Notes: generated from the sequence alone by a model not told the origin. A DNA stretch of 64,000 nt from Saprospiraceae bacterium (GCA_016714785.1 JADKCC010000002.1:744001-808000); one strand, 5' to 3'. Positions 10,820 through 21,030 are shown, counted from the first letter of the stretch. Made by a program: numbers and translations.

Positions 10820-10827
10820 TACCTTTG
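10820..10827 (+). promoter_or_regulatory. -7 box (TACCTTTG) upstream of the TonB-C gene
   Basis: TACCTTTG matches TAnnTTTG and ends 17 bases before the ATG at 10845. No clear -33 box. Confidence 0.5.
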
Positions 10828-10844
10828 ACTCATAAAACCATATT

Positions 10845-11666
10845 ATGAGACAAATATTTTTAACCTTAATACTTTTTATTTCATTAAGTTCGGTACCTGC
10901 TCAAGATAGGGAAATATTCAAAGTAGTGGAAAAAATGCCACTTTTCCCTGGTTGTGATATTGGGGATAATCAAGAAAATCAAAAATGTACTAAACAAAAA
11001 TTGAATCAATATATCTTTGATAACTTAATTTATCCTGACTCAGCTTTGATGATGGGCATAGAAGGAAAAGTTGTAGTTCAGTTTGTAATAACTAATGAAG
11101 GTGCTATTGTTGAGATAAAAGTCTTAAGGGACATTGGTTATGGATGTGGAGAAGAAGTAAAAAAATTGATATCTGCAATGAATGATTGGCATGAGAAATG
11201 GACTCCAGGGAAGCAAAGGGAAAGACCTGTAAATGCATTATACACACTTCCTGTAGAGTTCAAACTAGATGATATGATTTTTGAAGATGCTCAAAACAAA
11301 CCTTTTATTGCCGAATGTGCGCTCTTATTAGATACTAAAGAGAAGGAAGATTGTACGATGAAAAATATTTGGTCAATTATTGGTAGAGAAATAAGGTATC
11401 CTTTTGAAGCTAGAGAAAAAGGAATAGAAGGAACAGTAATTATTGAATTTGTCATTGATAAAGAAGGAAAATTAGATGAGTTTGCTGTAGTTAATGGCAT
11501 AGGATATGGATGTGATGAGGCAGCTTTGTATGCAGTTAAAAAGTTAAGTAAAAGTAATCTAACATGGATACCTGCCAAACAGAACAACCAAAATGTCAAT
11601 TATTTGTACAAAATTCCCGTCAAGTTTCATTTGGAAGATTCAATTAAAAAGAAAAAAAAGAAGTAG
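10845..11666 (+). CDS. Secreted/periplasmic protein with two TonB C-terminal domains
   Basis: 273 residues with a signal peptide (MRQIFLTLILFISLSSVPAQ) and two tandem copies of a TonB_C-type fold. The copies share the pattern GIEGxVxxxFVIxxEG, then IGYGC(G/D)E, W.PxKQ, and an ending YxxPVxFxLxD; the first spans about residues 45-145, the second about 170-265. TonB C-terminal domains bind TonB boxes of outer-membrane receptors, but this protein has no N-terminal inner-membrane anchor other than the signal peptide and no Pro-rich linker, so it is probably not an energy transducer itself. The sequence ends in a Lys run. It converges on the lptG-like gene. Confidence 0.75.
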   Translation: MRQIFLTLILFISLSSVPAQDREIFKVVEKMPLFPGCDIGDNQENQKCTKQKLNQYIFDNLIYPDSALMMGIEGKVVVQFVITNEGAIVEIKVLRDIGYGCGEEVKKLISAMNDWHEKWTPGKQRERPVNALYTLPVEFKLDDMIFEDAQNKPFIAECALLLDTKEKEDCTMKNIWSIIGREIRYPFEAREKGIEGTVIIEFVIDKEGKLDEFAVVNGIGYGCDEAALYAVKKLSKSNLTWIPAKQNNQNVNYLYKIPVKFHLEDSIKKKKKK

Positions 11667-11683
11667 CATTAATGCAAAGAAAG

Positions 11684-12769
11684 CTATTTTTGGGCTGTTT
11701 TTAATAAATAGATGGCAACCAATGAGAAAAATATATTTGGAATCCAAACTCCTATACCCGGTGGTAAGGATAAGTTGGTAGAAAACGTAGTACTAAACTT
11801 TGATAATATTACAAATATTGCTCCTATCACAACACCTGCGGCTAAATGAAAGCCCATTCCTCCACGTACTTTTCTTGATGCTACTGATACACCTATCAAA
11901 GTAAGTATAAATATTGTAAACGGATCAGCCGTGCGTCGATACAACTCAATACTGTACTTTTTACCTGAGTCCAAACCTTTATCTTGTTCGTACTTTAAAA
12001 ATTCACGCAAGTCTGAAGTGTTCATCATCTCCATCTGCTTGGTATATCGGGTGAAATCTTGTGGCACAAAACTAAAAGTAGTATCCTTGTGATCATTGGG
12101 TTTAGGTATGATATTTTCTTCCAAATCACCAAAAGTTCTGATCTCATATCCTTCCAGTTTCCAGTTGTTTGGTGGAGATATAAATTTTATCTTATTGGCT
12201 TTGAGTGTATAGACAAGCTGGTTATCTCTGAATCTCTCCAATCTAAAAGTCCTTCCTGAACTGTCACTGCTTGAATAACTTCGTATATACACCTTTTCGG
12301 TAGGTGAGAGCCAAAAGTGGATATTGTGATTTAAAGTTGTTTTGGAGCTTTTGCGAATATACTGACTTTCAAATTCATTTTTCAATCTATTACTTTTGGG
12401 TATTATGTAATTATTACCTAACCAAAGTAACGTTGCCAAGATTGCAGCACCTATCATATAAGGTCGTATAAAACGAGAATAACTGACTTTGGCACTTAGT
12501 ATGCTTATGATTTCTGAATTTTTGGCCAATCGAGAAGTAAAAAATATGACTGCAAGTAAGGCAAAAAGTGGCCATAGTAATCCATTTATCCAAGGTATAA
12601 AATGTAAATAATAATCAAACACGATTTGTTTAGCATTGAGATCGGCATCCATAAACTTATCGACCCGCTCAAAATAGTCTATCGTGATGGCAATCATCGT
12701 GATGAGCAACATTGTAAAAAAGAATGTGCTCAAGTATTTTTTAATGATGTACCAGTCCAGTATTTTCAT
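11684..12769 (-). CDS. LPS export ABC transporter permease of the LptF/LptG (YjgP/YjgQ) family
   Basis: 361 residues. The N-terminal hydrophobic block MKILDWYIIKKYLSTFFFTM, three further TM stretches, a large periplasmic beta-jellyroll region (about residues 130-270) and a final TM block (GGMGFHLAAGVVIGAIFVIL) match the YjgP/YjgQ permeases that lift LPS from the inner membrane to the periplasmic bridge. Whether it is the F or the G paralogue cannot be told from one copy, though the start resembles LptG. Its ATG shares one base with the tgt stop codon (TAATG), so the two genes are translationally coupled. Confidence 0.85.
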   Translation of the reverse strand: MKILDWYIIKKYLSTFFFTMLLITMIAITIDYFERVDKFMDADLNAKQIVFDYYLHFIPWINGLLWPLFALLAVIFFTSRLAKNSEIISILSAKVSYSRFIRPYMIGAAILATLLWLGNNYIIPKSNRLKNEFESQYIRKSSKTTLNHNIHFWLSPTEKVYIRSYSSSDSSGRTFRLERFRDNQLVYTLKANKIKFISPPNNWKLEGYEIRTFGDLEENIIPKPNDHKDTTFSFVPQDFTRYTKQMEMMNTSDLREFLKYEQDKGLDSGKKYSIELYRRTADPFTIFILTLIGVSVASRKVRGGMGFHLAAGVVIGAIFVILSKFSTTFSTNLSLPPGIGVWIPNIFFSLVAIYLLKTAQK

Positions 12770-13899
12770 TACAATCGTTGACTTACAGATTTTACCATTT
12801 CATTCTTCCACTCATAAAACGTACCTTCTGCTATTTTTCGTCTGCTCTCCCCTACTAACCATAGGAAAAAACTTAAATTATGTAAGGTAGCTATCTGTGC
12901 CGCCAATAATTCTTCTACTTTGAAAAGGTGTCTTAAATAGGCTTTGGTATGTACCCTACTTGTAGGCGCATTGCTTTCTGCATCTACGGGACTAAAATCA
13001 TCCCTCCATTTTACATTTTTTATATTGATTAGACCATTTTTGGTGTATAGAATTCCATGTCTTGCATTGCGAGAAGGCAGCACACAGTCGAACATATCAA
13101 TACCCAATGCTATACTTTCGAGTATATTTTCTGGAAGGCCTACACCCATGAGATATCTAGGTTTGTCTTGAGGTAAGATACCGCATACCAATTCTGTCAT
13201 AGCATACATATCTTCATGAGGCTCGCCTACAGATAGACCACCTATGGCATTCATGTCTTGGCCTTGATCTGCGATAAATTCAGCTGACTCCTTTCTCAAA
13301 TCGGGGAAAGTACTACCTTGGACGATAGGCGAAAATGTCTGTTGATAACCATAGACAGGATCAGTATTATTCATCCTGTTGATACACCTTACTAACCATC
13401 TATGCGTCATGTGCATAGAGTTGCGTGCATACTTAAATTCACATGGATACGGCGTACATTCATCAAATGCCATCACGATGTCTGCACCGATAATACGTTG
13501 TACATCCATCACAGATTCAGGACTAAAAAAATGTCGTGACCCATCGATATGAGATTGAAACTTTACCCCTTCTTCTGTAATCTTACGCATTCCTTTGAGC
13601 GAATACACCTGATAGCCGCCACTGTCAGTCAATATAGGTTTATCCCAATTGATAAATTTGTGCAATCCACCTGCTTTTTGAAGAATATCAGTTCCAGGTC
13701 GTAGATATAAATGATAAGTATTACCTAATATAATCTGAGCATTGACCACATCATGTAGTTCTTGTTGATGGACACCTTTTACAGTTCCCTGTGTACCTAC
13801 TGGCATGAATATAGGTGTTTTTATATCCCCATGTGCAGTAGTTATGATGCCTGCTCTAGCCGATGAACCTTTGTCTTTATGTTCTATTTTGAAAGTCAT
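12769..13899 (-). CDS. tgt: Queuine/preQ1 tRNA-guanine transglycosylase without the usual zinc cysteines
   Basis: Exchanges guanine-34 of GUN-anticodon tRNAs for preQ1 in queuosine synthesis. Hallmarks seen: TPIFMPVGTQGTVK, ILGNTYHLYLRPG, LTDSGGYQVYSL with the catalytic-base Asp, GGLSVGE, and the nucleophile region FDCVLPSRNARHG. The C-terminal zinc site of the E. coli enzyme (CxCxxC ... H) aligns with ESNAPTSRVHTKAYLRHL, where all three cysteines are replaced (Ser, Ala, Ser) although the histidine in TLHNL remains. From memory, Bacteroidota homologues often lack these cysteines. 376 residues is normal length. It lies 3 bases after rodA and overlaps lptG by one base. Confidence 0.93.
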   Translation of the reverse strand: MTFKIEHKDKGSSARAGIITTAHGDIKTPIFMPVGTQGTVKGVHQQELHDVVNAQIILGNTYHLYLRPGTDILQKAGGLHKFINWDKPILTDSGGYQVYSLKGMRKITEEGVKFQSHIDGSRHFFSPESVMDVQRIIGADIVMAFDECTPYPCEFKYARNSMHMTHRWLVRCINRMNNTDPVYGYQQTFSPIVQGSTFPDLRKESAEFIADQGQDMNAIGGLSVGEPHEDMYAMTELVCGILPQDKPRYLMGVGLPENILESIALGIDMFDCVLPSRNARHGILYTKNGLINIKNVKWRDDFSPVDAESNAPTSRVHTKAYLRHLFKVEELLAAQIATLHNLSFFLWLVGESRRKIAEGTFYEWKNEMVKSVSQRL

Positions 13900-13902
13900 A
13901 TA

Positions 13903-15312
13903 TTAATTTGATCTAAATCGAGCCATATCCATCTTAATAAGTACGGCCACCATGATAGTAAATGCGATAAGAGAAGATCCTCCCTTACTAAGGAAAGGTA
14001 GCGGAATGCCAACTACGGGAAGCAATCCCATAGTCATGCCTACATTAAAAACGAAGTGTACTAACAAGATACCTGCAACAGCATACCCGTAATTGCGTAT
14101 AAATTCTAGATTGGCTCTCTCTGCTATGATAACACATCTGATAAGTAATACTGTAAACAAGATAATTACACCTAAACTTCCAATGAAGCCTTGTTCTTCG
14201 CCTATGGATGTAAAGATAAAATCAGTCGATTGTTCAGGTACATAGTTCAGTTTTGTCATCTCGCCTTGTAAAAATCCTTTTCCAGCAAATCCACCTGAGC
14301 CTATTGCCATTTTGGACTGAATGATATTATACAAAGAGCCACGGGGATCACATTTTTCTGGTCGAAGCCACACATTGATTCTTTCTTGTTGGTGTGGTTT
14401 CAAAAAATTATCAAAAACATAGCTTGAGCCAAATGAGAAAGATGATGCTAATATTAATACAGGTAGTACAAAACTTAATATTTTGAAATTTCTTTTTTTG
14501 AATTGGATAAACAAATAAACCAAAAATAGCAACATTGCTGGTATAGCTACTGCTAAGGTTTCATTTTGTAACAAAAGAAATATCAAAACTAGCAAAGTCC
14601 CAACGCCAAACAAAATAGCTCTCTGTGGCTTTTCGTAATCAAACATAAAAAAAACTCCAGCAAGATAGGTTAGAAATACACTCACTAAAAATGGGCTATA
14701 CAACAAGGATAAAATAAAGATAGCAGCAAAGCTGAATCCTACTAAAAGTACAGCAGGTGACATACCTCTGCGGTATAACAGTATAAGAAAAGATAAATAT
14801 ACTAGTGAAGATCCAAAATCAGGTTGCAATAATATCAGGAGCGCTGGCCCTAAAAAAAGAGCTAGGGATATAGCCATGACATTGGTATTGGTAATGGATG
14901 TTTTAAAAAAACTAAGGTAACTTGATAGAGCCAATGCTGTACCAAACTTGGCCCACTCAGATGGTTGAAAGGAAAAGAAACCAAAAGAAAACCATGCCCT
15001 TGCTCCATTTCTAACATCCCCAAATATAAGAACTAAAATAAGAAAAAATACCGTAATGCCATAGATGGGGAAAGCCAAAGTATTCCAAAATTTCCAATCT
15101 AGAGTCAAGGCTGAAACAAACACCAATATGGATAATACTACCCATAGAGATTGCGCACCTACCTGTGTCGTTACATCCAAAAAAGCGTACGGATTTTTTT
15201 CATCATACAAAGTAGAAAATACCATAAACCAACCAATCACCAGCAAACTGAAATAAACAGACATAGTGATCCAGTCGAAGGTTTTGTCTTTGGATAGTGA
15301 TTTTTGTGCCAT
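13903..15312 (-). CDS. rodA: Rod-shape-determining SEDS glycosyltransferase RodA
   Basis: 469 residues with about ten TM stretches. SEDS-family motifs are visible: GARAWFSFGFFSFQPSEWAK near residue 108, LLQPDFGSSLV, ERINVWLRPEKCDPRGSLYN in the large periplasmic loop, AIGSGGFAGKGFLQG, EQSTDFIFTSIGEEQGF (with the catalytic Asp region), and the C-terminal GIPLPFLSKGGSSL. SEDS proteins polymerise lipid II with a class B PBP; RodA works in the elongasome. It sits just before tgt and after a SPOR-like gene, without mreBCD or PBP2 in view. RodA is preferred over FtsW because of the gene's overall pattern and lack of division genes nearby. Confidence 0.88.
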   Translation of the reverse strand: MAQKSLSKDKTFDWITMSVYFSLLVIGWFMVFSTLYDEKNPYAFLDVTTQVGAQSLWVVLSILVFVSALTLDWKFWNTLAFPIYGITVFFLILVLIFGDVRNGARAWFSFGFFSFQPSEWAKFGTALALSSYLSFFKTSITNTNVMAISLALFLGPALLILLQPDFGSSLVYLSFLILLYRRGMSPAVLLVGFSFAAIFILSLLYSPFLVSVFLTYLAGVFFMFDYEKPQRAILFGVGTLLVLIFLLLQNETLAVAIPAMLLFLVYLFIQFKKRNFKILSFVLPVLILASSFSFGSSYVFDNFLKPHQQERINVWLRPEKCDPRGSLYNIIQSKMAIGSGGFAGKGFLQGEMTKLNYVPEQSTDFIFTSIGEEQGFIGSLGVIILFTVLLIRCVIIAERANLEFIRNYGYAVAGILLVHFVFNVGMTMGLLPVVGIPLPFLSKGGSSLIAFTIMVAVLIKMDMARFRSN

Positions 15313-15321
15313 CTATTTGGT

Positions 15322-15738
15322 TTAATTACTTACGAGTGCTCTTTTACTCACACTATCATACACTGGTGTTGCTGAAGGAAAAGTCTTCTTAAGCTCCAAA
15401 AGAAAAGGCATTAGTTTGTTCTTATTTTCAAAATAACCTACTCGCACCTGATAGTAAGGGATCACGTGTTTCCAATCTATGTTCATGCCTGGGTACATGT
15501 TGCTGAAAGTGCTTTTGGCTGTTTCCATCTCTCTTCTATCATCAGTGGTGATGATTTGTATGCGCCAAGCCTTTATCATTTCATTAGATTTGCCAGTACT
15601 GATAAAACGTTCCATCATTTTTTCTATGGATGGAGACGCCTCTATTTTAACATTGTTTTGACTATTGCCTACTATGGTCAAGTCAATAAGTATCGAAACT
15701 ATTAAAAATAATTTTCTTATAAAATTGGATGGTTTCAT
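15322..15738 (-). CDS. Small exported SPOR-like protein
   Basis: 138 residues with a signal peptide or N-terminal TM (FIRKLFLIVSILIDLTIVGNSQ). The C-terminal 80 residues have the SPOR layout: WRIQIITTDDRREMETAKST, then YYQVRVGYFENKNKL and a helix. SPOR domains bind glycan strands stripped of stem peptides, often at division sites. It lies 9 bases upstream of rodA on the same strand, so co-expression with the SEDS synthase is likely. A TAATTTTG box at 15787-15794 (minus strand) may be its promoter. Function beyond SPOR recognition is unknown. Confidence 0.65.
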   Translation of the reverse strand: MKPSNFIRKLFLIVSILIDLTIVGNSQNNVKIEASPSIEKMMERFISTGKSNEMIKAWRIQIITTDDRREMETAKSTFSNMYPGMNIDWKHVIPYYQVRVGYFENKNKLMPFLLELKKTFPSATPVYDSVSKRALVSN

Positions 15739-15857
15739 TTACATTTGTTCGTGAAAGACTAAAATTAGAAACGAATATTTTAAACACAAAATTATAAATA
15801 AATAGTGACATTTATATTTTAAATCAACAACTTGTGTTTCTCTTGCGGTTTGTGATG

Positions 15858-16973
15858 TTACTTTGGGTTCTTTTTTTCAAAATTCTTGCGCTTTAAGCCT
15901 CTAAACCAAAAAGGTATTACTATTGTACCAGCCATAAGGTAACTATAATATCCTATCAATCTCCAAATCAATGCTATCATTACTGCAATACCTACAGGGA
16001 TGTAATCACTAAAAAATCCACCAAATAGATATTCTGCCACGCCTGCAGCGCCAGGAGTAGGACTAAAAGCTTCTATAGTATGCATAGCTATTGCTCGTGC
16101 AAATATAATAAAATGATCATAAACTGATGACTCAAAACCTGCCACAAATGCTAAAATCAAACAGTTGATTGCCAAAAATCTTACTGTCCATGCTCCCATG
16201 GTACATCCAAATGATTTGATAAAAAATATTTTTGGTTTTTGTTGGATTTCCTTTGCTGACGTCACTACATCATAGGCCGTATGACGTAAATCTTCTCGAA
16301 ATCGCTTCAAGAATGGAATTTTGCTGAGTAATAACAATAGCCTCTTGATAGCCCTTGGATTAATAAAAAGGCCATAAAAAAATACAGAACCATAAACTGC
16401 CATAAAACCCAATACAGTCAAGAATGTGATGCCGTAACCATCTATATCGCTAAAGATGACCATGCCAGGTCTGATCATTATGGGACCTATGGACAGATAT
16501 AGTATAATGAGAGCAGATACAAAAAAGAGCGTATCTATCACCATACTATACAATACTACTGAAATAGTTTTTGCAGCAGATAGTTTTTCTTTTGATAATA
16601 AATAAAGAGCTACTCCTGCTCCACCGACACTTGTGGGAGATACTGCCGTAGAAAATTCCCAAATCACAATCAATTGAAGTGCTTTCGGCCAAGAAAAAGC
16701 GTAGTCTGTCATGATCCGCAGGCGCCATGCATAAAATATGTGTCTTAAAACATACATGATGATAGCCATTATAATCCAAAATATGGTATGCCAATTATTG
16801 TCCAATTTTGCCAATTCACTGATATCCAGCTGCCTGCTCATCAAGTAGATCACGACACCCAACCCAATAAGAATAGGAAGAAAAATCTTAGAAATTTTTA
16901 GATTTTCTAAAGCTGATTTCTCATCAGGTTGATGTTTTTCGTGCAAATGATTGATTGGCTGCTTTGGTATCAC
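15858..16973 (-). CDS. Lysylphosphatidylglycerol-synthase-TM/flippase-like integral membrane protein (UPF0104 type)
   Basis: About 372 residues with seven or eight TM segments. Family signatures: SPTSVGGAGVALYLLSKE in the first half and SPTPGAAGVAEYLFGGFF in the second, the two conserved Pro/Gly loops of the LPG_synthase_TM family. These proteins flip or modify lipids or act in polysaccharide transport; the exact substrate is unknown. Start choice: GTG at 16973 lies 4 bases after the stop of the preceding gene; a TTG at 17006 would overlap that gene by 29 bases and adds MLHPILQIINL. It belongs to the flippase-Wzz-Wzy operon by strand and spacing. Confidence 0.75.
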   Translation of the reverse strand: MIPKQPINHLHEKHQPDEKSALENLKISKIFLPILIGLGVVIYLMSRQLDISELAKLDNNWHTIFWIIMAIIMYVLRHIFYAWRLRIMTDYAFSWPKALQLIVIWEFSTAVSPTSVGGAGVALYLLSKEKLSAAKTISVVLYSMVIDTLFFVSALIILYLSIGPIMIRPGMVIFSDIDGYGITFLTVLGFMAVYGSVFFYGLFINPRAIKRLLLLLSKIPFLKRFREDLRHTAYDVVTSAKEIQQKPKIFFIKSFGCTMGAWTVRFLAINCLILAFVAGFESSVYDHFIIFARAIAMHTIEAFSPTPGAAGVAEYLFGGFFSDYIPVGIAVMIALIWRLIGYYSYLMAGTIVIPFWFRGLKRKNFEKKNPK

Positions 16974-16977
16974 TAAG

Positions 16978-18453
16978 TTAATTATTTGGAGAATGGGATG
17001 AAGCAATAGACTTTATGTCTTTGTACTTGTCAAAATAAAATAATAAAATTGCAGCATTCAAAAAGAAAAATGGACCAACTTTGTCAGTTTCAATGAGATC
17101 ATTGATAAGACACATGGCAAATATAATGATAAATCCCAACGTGGCGGCCATGATGATGTATTTATCTTTGTCGTTGGTACTTTTGTGATAAACATCCTCG
17201 CCTATTATCAACAGGGAGAAACATAAACCAATGAATATCAAAAATCCAATAAAACCCTGTTCTACCCAAGTCATCAAAAAGTAATTATGAATGCCTGATT
17301 TTTCTGGATTGTCACTTACATAAGTCTGAAATCTTGATATGGAATAAGCCTGATAATTGGAATAAAAACCTCCTGGCCCAAATCCCATCCAAAATTTGTC
17401 TCTAATCATTTCTATTCCAGCCATCCACCTATAGACACGTTCCATGGATGAAATATCTTCTAGTTTATAGGTTGCTTCCAGCAAATTGTCAAACTCAGTA
17501 TGCGTGATTGTTTTTTCAAAATTAGGTGCAAAATCCATATATTTATTGTCCCAAGAAAGATAAATAATACCGATAATAGCCACGATACTACTTATGAAGA
17601 GCGATTGTTTTACCCATCCAAGTTTGATGATATACCATGCTCCTACAGCTATGGCCATAGAAAGGATGGCTGCTCTAGTATAGCTAAAATAAATCCCAAT
17701 GATGAATATGGAAAAAACAAAAATCATCCACTTATTTGACTCATTTCGCAACTTGTTTATACGAAGGAATGCCCATACAAATGGTAAACAAATCACTGAA
17801 ATAGCCGCATAATTGACATGATTTCTGAAAAATGGACGAACTACATCATAACTTGAAGCAAAGCTGAATCCCTCAAATGCATGCCTCACTAAGACAATAC
17901 TTATTGCGCAAAATAGGAATAAATATAAAATTCTATAAGCTTTTTCGTATTGTGCTGATGTTTGGAACACAACAAGTGGAAATATAAAAAAAGGTAAAAC
18001 ATACCAAATCTTAGCTGCTAAAAATTTAAATGAAATCAACACTGTTTCTGAATTTAAGGCTGTGATAAAAATCCAGAAAATATGCAAAAATAAAAATAAT
18101 GAAATAGGATTCCAAAGAAAATTAAATTTTATATTGAAATTGTTTTTCAGCAATAATAATACAGTAATCCCAGATAAAAATATCATCAATGGCTCTGAAG
18201 GCAAATCTGTGCCCAAGCCTATTCCATCAAAGTACATCTCTACGGAAAAAGGAAGTACCATAAAAATAATGTAAAATAACCTTCTATAATCTTCCCAAAT
18301 TAACCCAACACCTAAACCCAATATTGGCAATATCAAAGGTATGTAATTATCAAAAAATATTGATAATAGTATAGACACAATGACCATACTTAAAAATCCT
18401 TTAAATAAGGTTTTATCTATATTATTGCTATTAGAAAAAACAGACAATGTCAT
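16978..18453 (-). CDS. O-antigen ligase/polymerase family membrane protein (Wzy_C)
   Basis: 491 residues with about twelve TM stretches. The Wzy_C/WaaL signature is present: FSYTRAAILSMAIA, then a long periplasmic loop with RVYRWMAGIEMIRDKFWMG, FGPGGFYSNYQAYS and HNYFLMTWVEQG (the conserved His and GxGPG). Such enzymes either polymerise O-antigen units or attach chains to lipid A or proteins; the two cannot be told apart here. It follows the Wzz-like gene by 16 bases, and no glycosyltransferases are in view, so it may serve a surface polysaccharide made from another locus. Confidence 0.8.
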   Translation of the reverse strand: MTLSVFSNSNNIDKTLFKGFLSMVIVSILLSIFFDNYIPLILPILGLGVGLIWEDYRRLFYIIFMVLPFSVEMYFDGIGLGTDLPSEPLMIFLSGITVLLLLKNNFNIKFNFLWNPISLFLFLHIFWIFITALNSETVLISFKFLAAKIWYVLPFFIFPLVVFQTSAQYEKAYRILYLFLFCAISIVLVRHAFEGFSFASSYDVVRPFFRNHVNYAAISVICLPFVWAFLRINKLRNESNKWMIFVFSIFIIGIYFSYTRAAILSMAIAVGAWYIIKLGWVKQSLFISSIVAIIGIIYLSWDNKYMDFAPNFEKTITHTEFDNLLEATYKLEDISSMERVYRWMAGIEMIRDKFWMGFGPGGFYSNYQAYSISRFQTYVSDNPEKSGIHNYFLMTWVEQGFIGFLIFIGLCFSLLIIGEDVYHKSTNDKDKYIIMAATLGFIIIFAMCLINDLIETDKVGPFFFLNAAILLFYFDKYKDIKSIASSHSPNN

Positions 18454-18469
18454 AAAAGTTGTTTTGACC

Positions 18470-19543
18470 TTATTCGTGTTTTTCCAAATTTTGAATCACC
18501 AATACTGCCAATATGCTGAGCATAATACCACAAAGACTCATTAATACTACAATCATCGCTCTTTTAGGTCTAGATTTTTGAACAGGAATCTCAGCGGACT
18601 CTATTAAATGTAAAGCAGTAAATGGCACTGAGTATGTTGCATTGAGTTGTTTAAGTCTTTCTTTATCTAAACTTATTTGGTCATGCAACCGAGACTGTTC
18701 TTGCTCCAATTGTTTCAATTCAGAGATAACTGGAGCTATCTTCTCTAATTCAGCCAAAGCTTTCTTCTTTTTATTTTCAGCACCCATCTCCATCGCCATA
18801 AATCTTATGACTGAATCTTTGTATGCAGGATATTTTTTATAAAACGCAACTTTACCTTTCGCATCTTCCAAATCAGATTCAGATTCGGCAAGTATTTTAT
18901 TGTATATAGATGTCTGTCCCCATGTTTCGAACACATCGGCATTGTCCTTAAGAATTTTTAGTCGTTTTGCCAGAGAGTCACTTTGTATTTGCTTTATTTG
19001 AATATTGGAATTATAATTCTGAATCAATTTTAGTTGACTAGATTTTACGATATGCTGTGCCAATTCATCTATTTTTTGGCGAGCAGCGTTAGCTATTTTT
19101 GCAGACATAGCAGGATCTTTATCTTCTACAATAAGCAGTAGTGCCCCAAATTTTGTTTTTATGGTTTTGTAATTGCTTAATAGTTTTTCTCTCACCTTAA
19201 AGATTGCTTTTGCACCTCCTTTATCTATTTTGTAATGCGTATAAAGATCAAAACTATCTATCAAATGAAAAAGCACTTCATGCGAAGAGGCTATAGTAAA
19301 TAGTCTATCTAAATCATTATCGTCTCCATAGATTCTCACATCTTTTTCGTCTCCACCTATTGGAATAGGCTTTGCAAGGTCTGGACTGGCAGCATAAAAA
19401 GTAGTATCCGCCTGATAATAATTTGGCAATAAAAGACTTCCTATCACACTGATAGTCACTATAATGATACTGGCTCTGATAAGTTCCTTTTTCCAAAGCA
19501 AAATTTGGCTAAAAAAATCAGAAAGACTATATTTATTATTCAT
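18470..19543 (-). CDS. Polysaccharide chain-length determinant (Wzz/GNVR type)
   Basis: 357 residues with one TM near the N-terminus (ASIIIVTISVIGSLLLPNYYQ) and one at the C-terminus (MIVVLMSLCGIMLSILAVLV) after the Pro-rich IPVQKSRPKRA. Between them lies an extended coiled-coil region (for example LKQLEQEQSRLHDQISLDKE). This is the Wzz topology, and the protein should sit in the inner membrane to control polymer length. No cytoplasmic tyrosine-kinase domain follows, so it is not a BY-kinase fusion. It is 38 bases downstream of the flippase. Confidence 0.8.
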   Translation of the reverse strand: MNNKYSLSDFFSQILLWKKELIRASIIIVTISVIGSLLLPNYYQADTTFYAASPDLAKPIPIGGDEKDVRIYGDDNDLDRLFTIASSHEVLFHLIDSFDLYTHYKIDKGGAKAIFKVREKLLSNYKTIKTKFGALLLIVEDKDPAMSAKIANAARQKIDELAQHIVKSSQLKLIQNYNSNIQIKQIQSDSLAKRLKILKDNADVFETWGQTSIYNKILAESESDLEDAKGKVAFYKKYPAYKDSVIRFMAMEMGAENKKKKALAELEKIAPVISELKQLEQEQSRLHDQISLDKERLKQLNATYSVPFTALHLIESAEIPVQKSRPKRAMIVVLMSLCGIMLSILAVLVIQNLEKHE

Positions 19544-19581
19544 ACACTTTGGTTGATTAGCTCATGAAGAGATTCAAATAT

Positions 19582-21023
19582 TTAATTTTTATCTCTTTTT
19601 AATAAGCTGATTATTTCCTGCTTGTCAAAAATTTTCAAAATAAACGACAAAAGTAAGCAAAATATAGTACTAACAACTAAGTTATAAATCCATGAGTACA
19701 AAAATATTTTACTCACAAGGTAAAATATTAGTACCGCTAGCAGCGCAAATATCAATGGCTTTATATATTCTTCCATTTTATTCAAAATATTCATTTCTAT
19801 TTTTACCAAATATATTTGACCAAACATGACCATGATTTGTGTGATTAATGTTGCCAAAGCCGCACCTACGGCCATATACTTAGGTATCAAGAAAAAATTT
19901 AATATAATATTCATCAACAATCCAATCCCAAAGACAATATTAAGATTCCTAATTTTTCCTGCGGCTACCAATAACGTACCAAAAATATAAGCAACTGCAA
20001 CAGCAAGATAACTGCACATCATAATTTTTAAGGTGACAAAGTAGGATATTTGATAATCGTCATACAATAGAGAAAGTACTTCTACACCATAGAAAAATAT
20101 AGCTGTAATGATAAGTATTCCACTTATAAATACATATCTCAAACCTAATTTTTAAGATCTTCTAGTATGGGTTTATTATATAAATTTGCACTAAACATGG
20201 GTAATAATAAAGCCGCAAATAAATAGCCTACCATGTTGGCAGCATCATAAAATCTATATGCTGAAGCATAAACACCAGCTTCATAATTATTGTCATTTAG
20301 CATTTTGCTCAACATCACACCATCAAGTCTATTGTAAGTGGTCATAAATAGAATAGCTAATACATACGGTGCACTAGATCTTAAAATAGTTAAAATATAA
20401 AACTTTGATACATGATTGAATTGAATTTGTGTTTTACCTAATAAATAAGTACCCGATATAATAACTGACAATATATAAGCTAGCATTTGTCCATACACAA
20501 GGAGCATAATATCAAAATCATTTTTATAACTAGATACCCAAGCTAAATAACCAATTATAAGTCTCATTAAGGTTTTGTCCAATGCACTAAACCAGCTATC
20601 AACCCTATAATAACCTAATCCTGATATTGTAGTACGTATCAGCATAAATAAAGTACTTAGTATGAGGTTAATTGCAATTGTTGCCAACAATAGCACGTTA
20701 TGGTATCCTGCCAAAAATCCAGCAATCAATGCAAATATTATAAAACTAAATGACAAAACCAATTTGGTAGTCAATAAATTTGTAATATGAACATTTATAT
20801 TTCCCCTATTCTTAGGCACAAATTGAGCATTCCATGTCTGTAAACCAGGGTCATTCAAAAACTGGAAAAGAAATACAAAATTGAAATATGCAAAGTAGGT
20901 ACCGTAATCTTCCGTGCCTACTAGATTCTGCACTCTAGCATCTACGCCAAAGATATAAGCTGGTTTTATCAAAAAATTGATCAGTAAAAGTAAAATGATA
21001 TTTATGGTAAATTCTCGCTTCAT
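19582..21023 (-). CDS. Polysaccharide/O-antigen flippase (MATE/Wzx-like), one frameshift
   Basis: Two frames, 20145-21023 and 19582-20142, form one protein of about 480 residues and roughly 14 TM segments, the normal length of a Wzx flippase. The first frame ends ...PILEDLKN, the second starts LGLRYVFISG. Adding one A to the five-A run at about 20146-20152 joins them as DLKKLGLRYVF. N-terminal pattern: RVQNLVGTEDYGTYFAYFNF (family: a ring of small and aromatic residues near TM1-2). It should flip lipid-linked sugar units to the periplasm for the Wzz/Wzy partners downstream. The indel is probably a sequence error. Confidence 0.78.
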
Positions 21024-21030
21024 CTACGGA

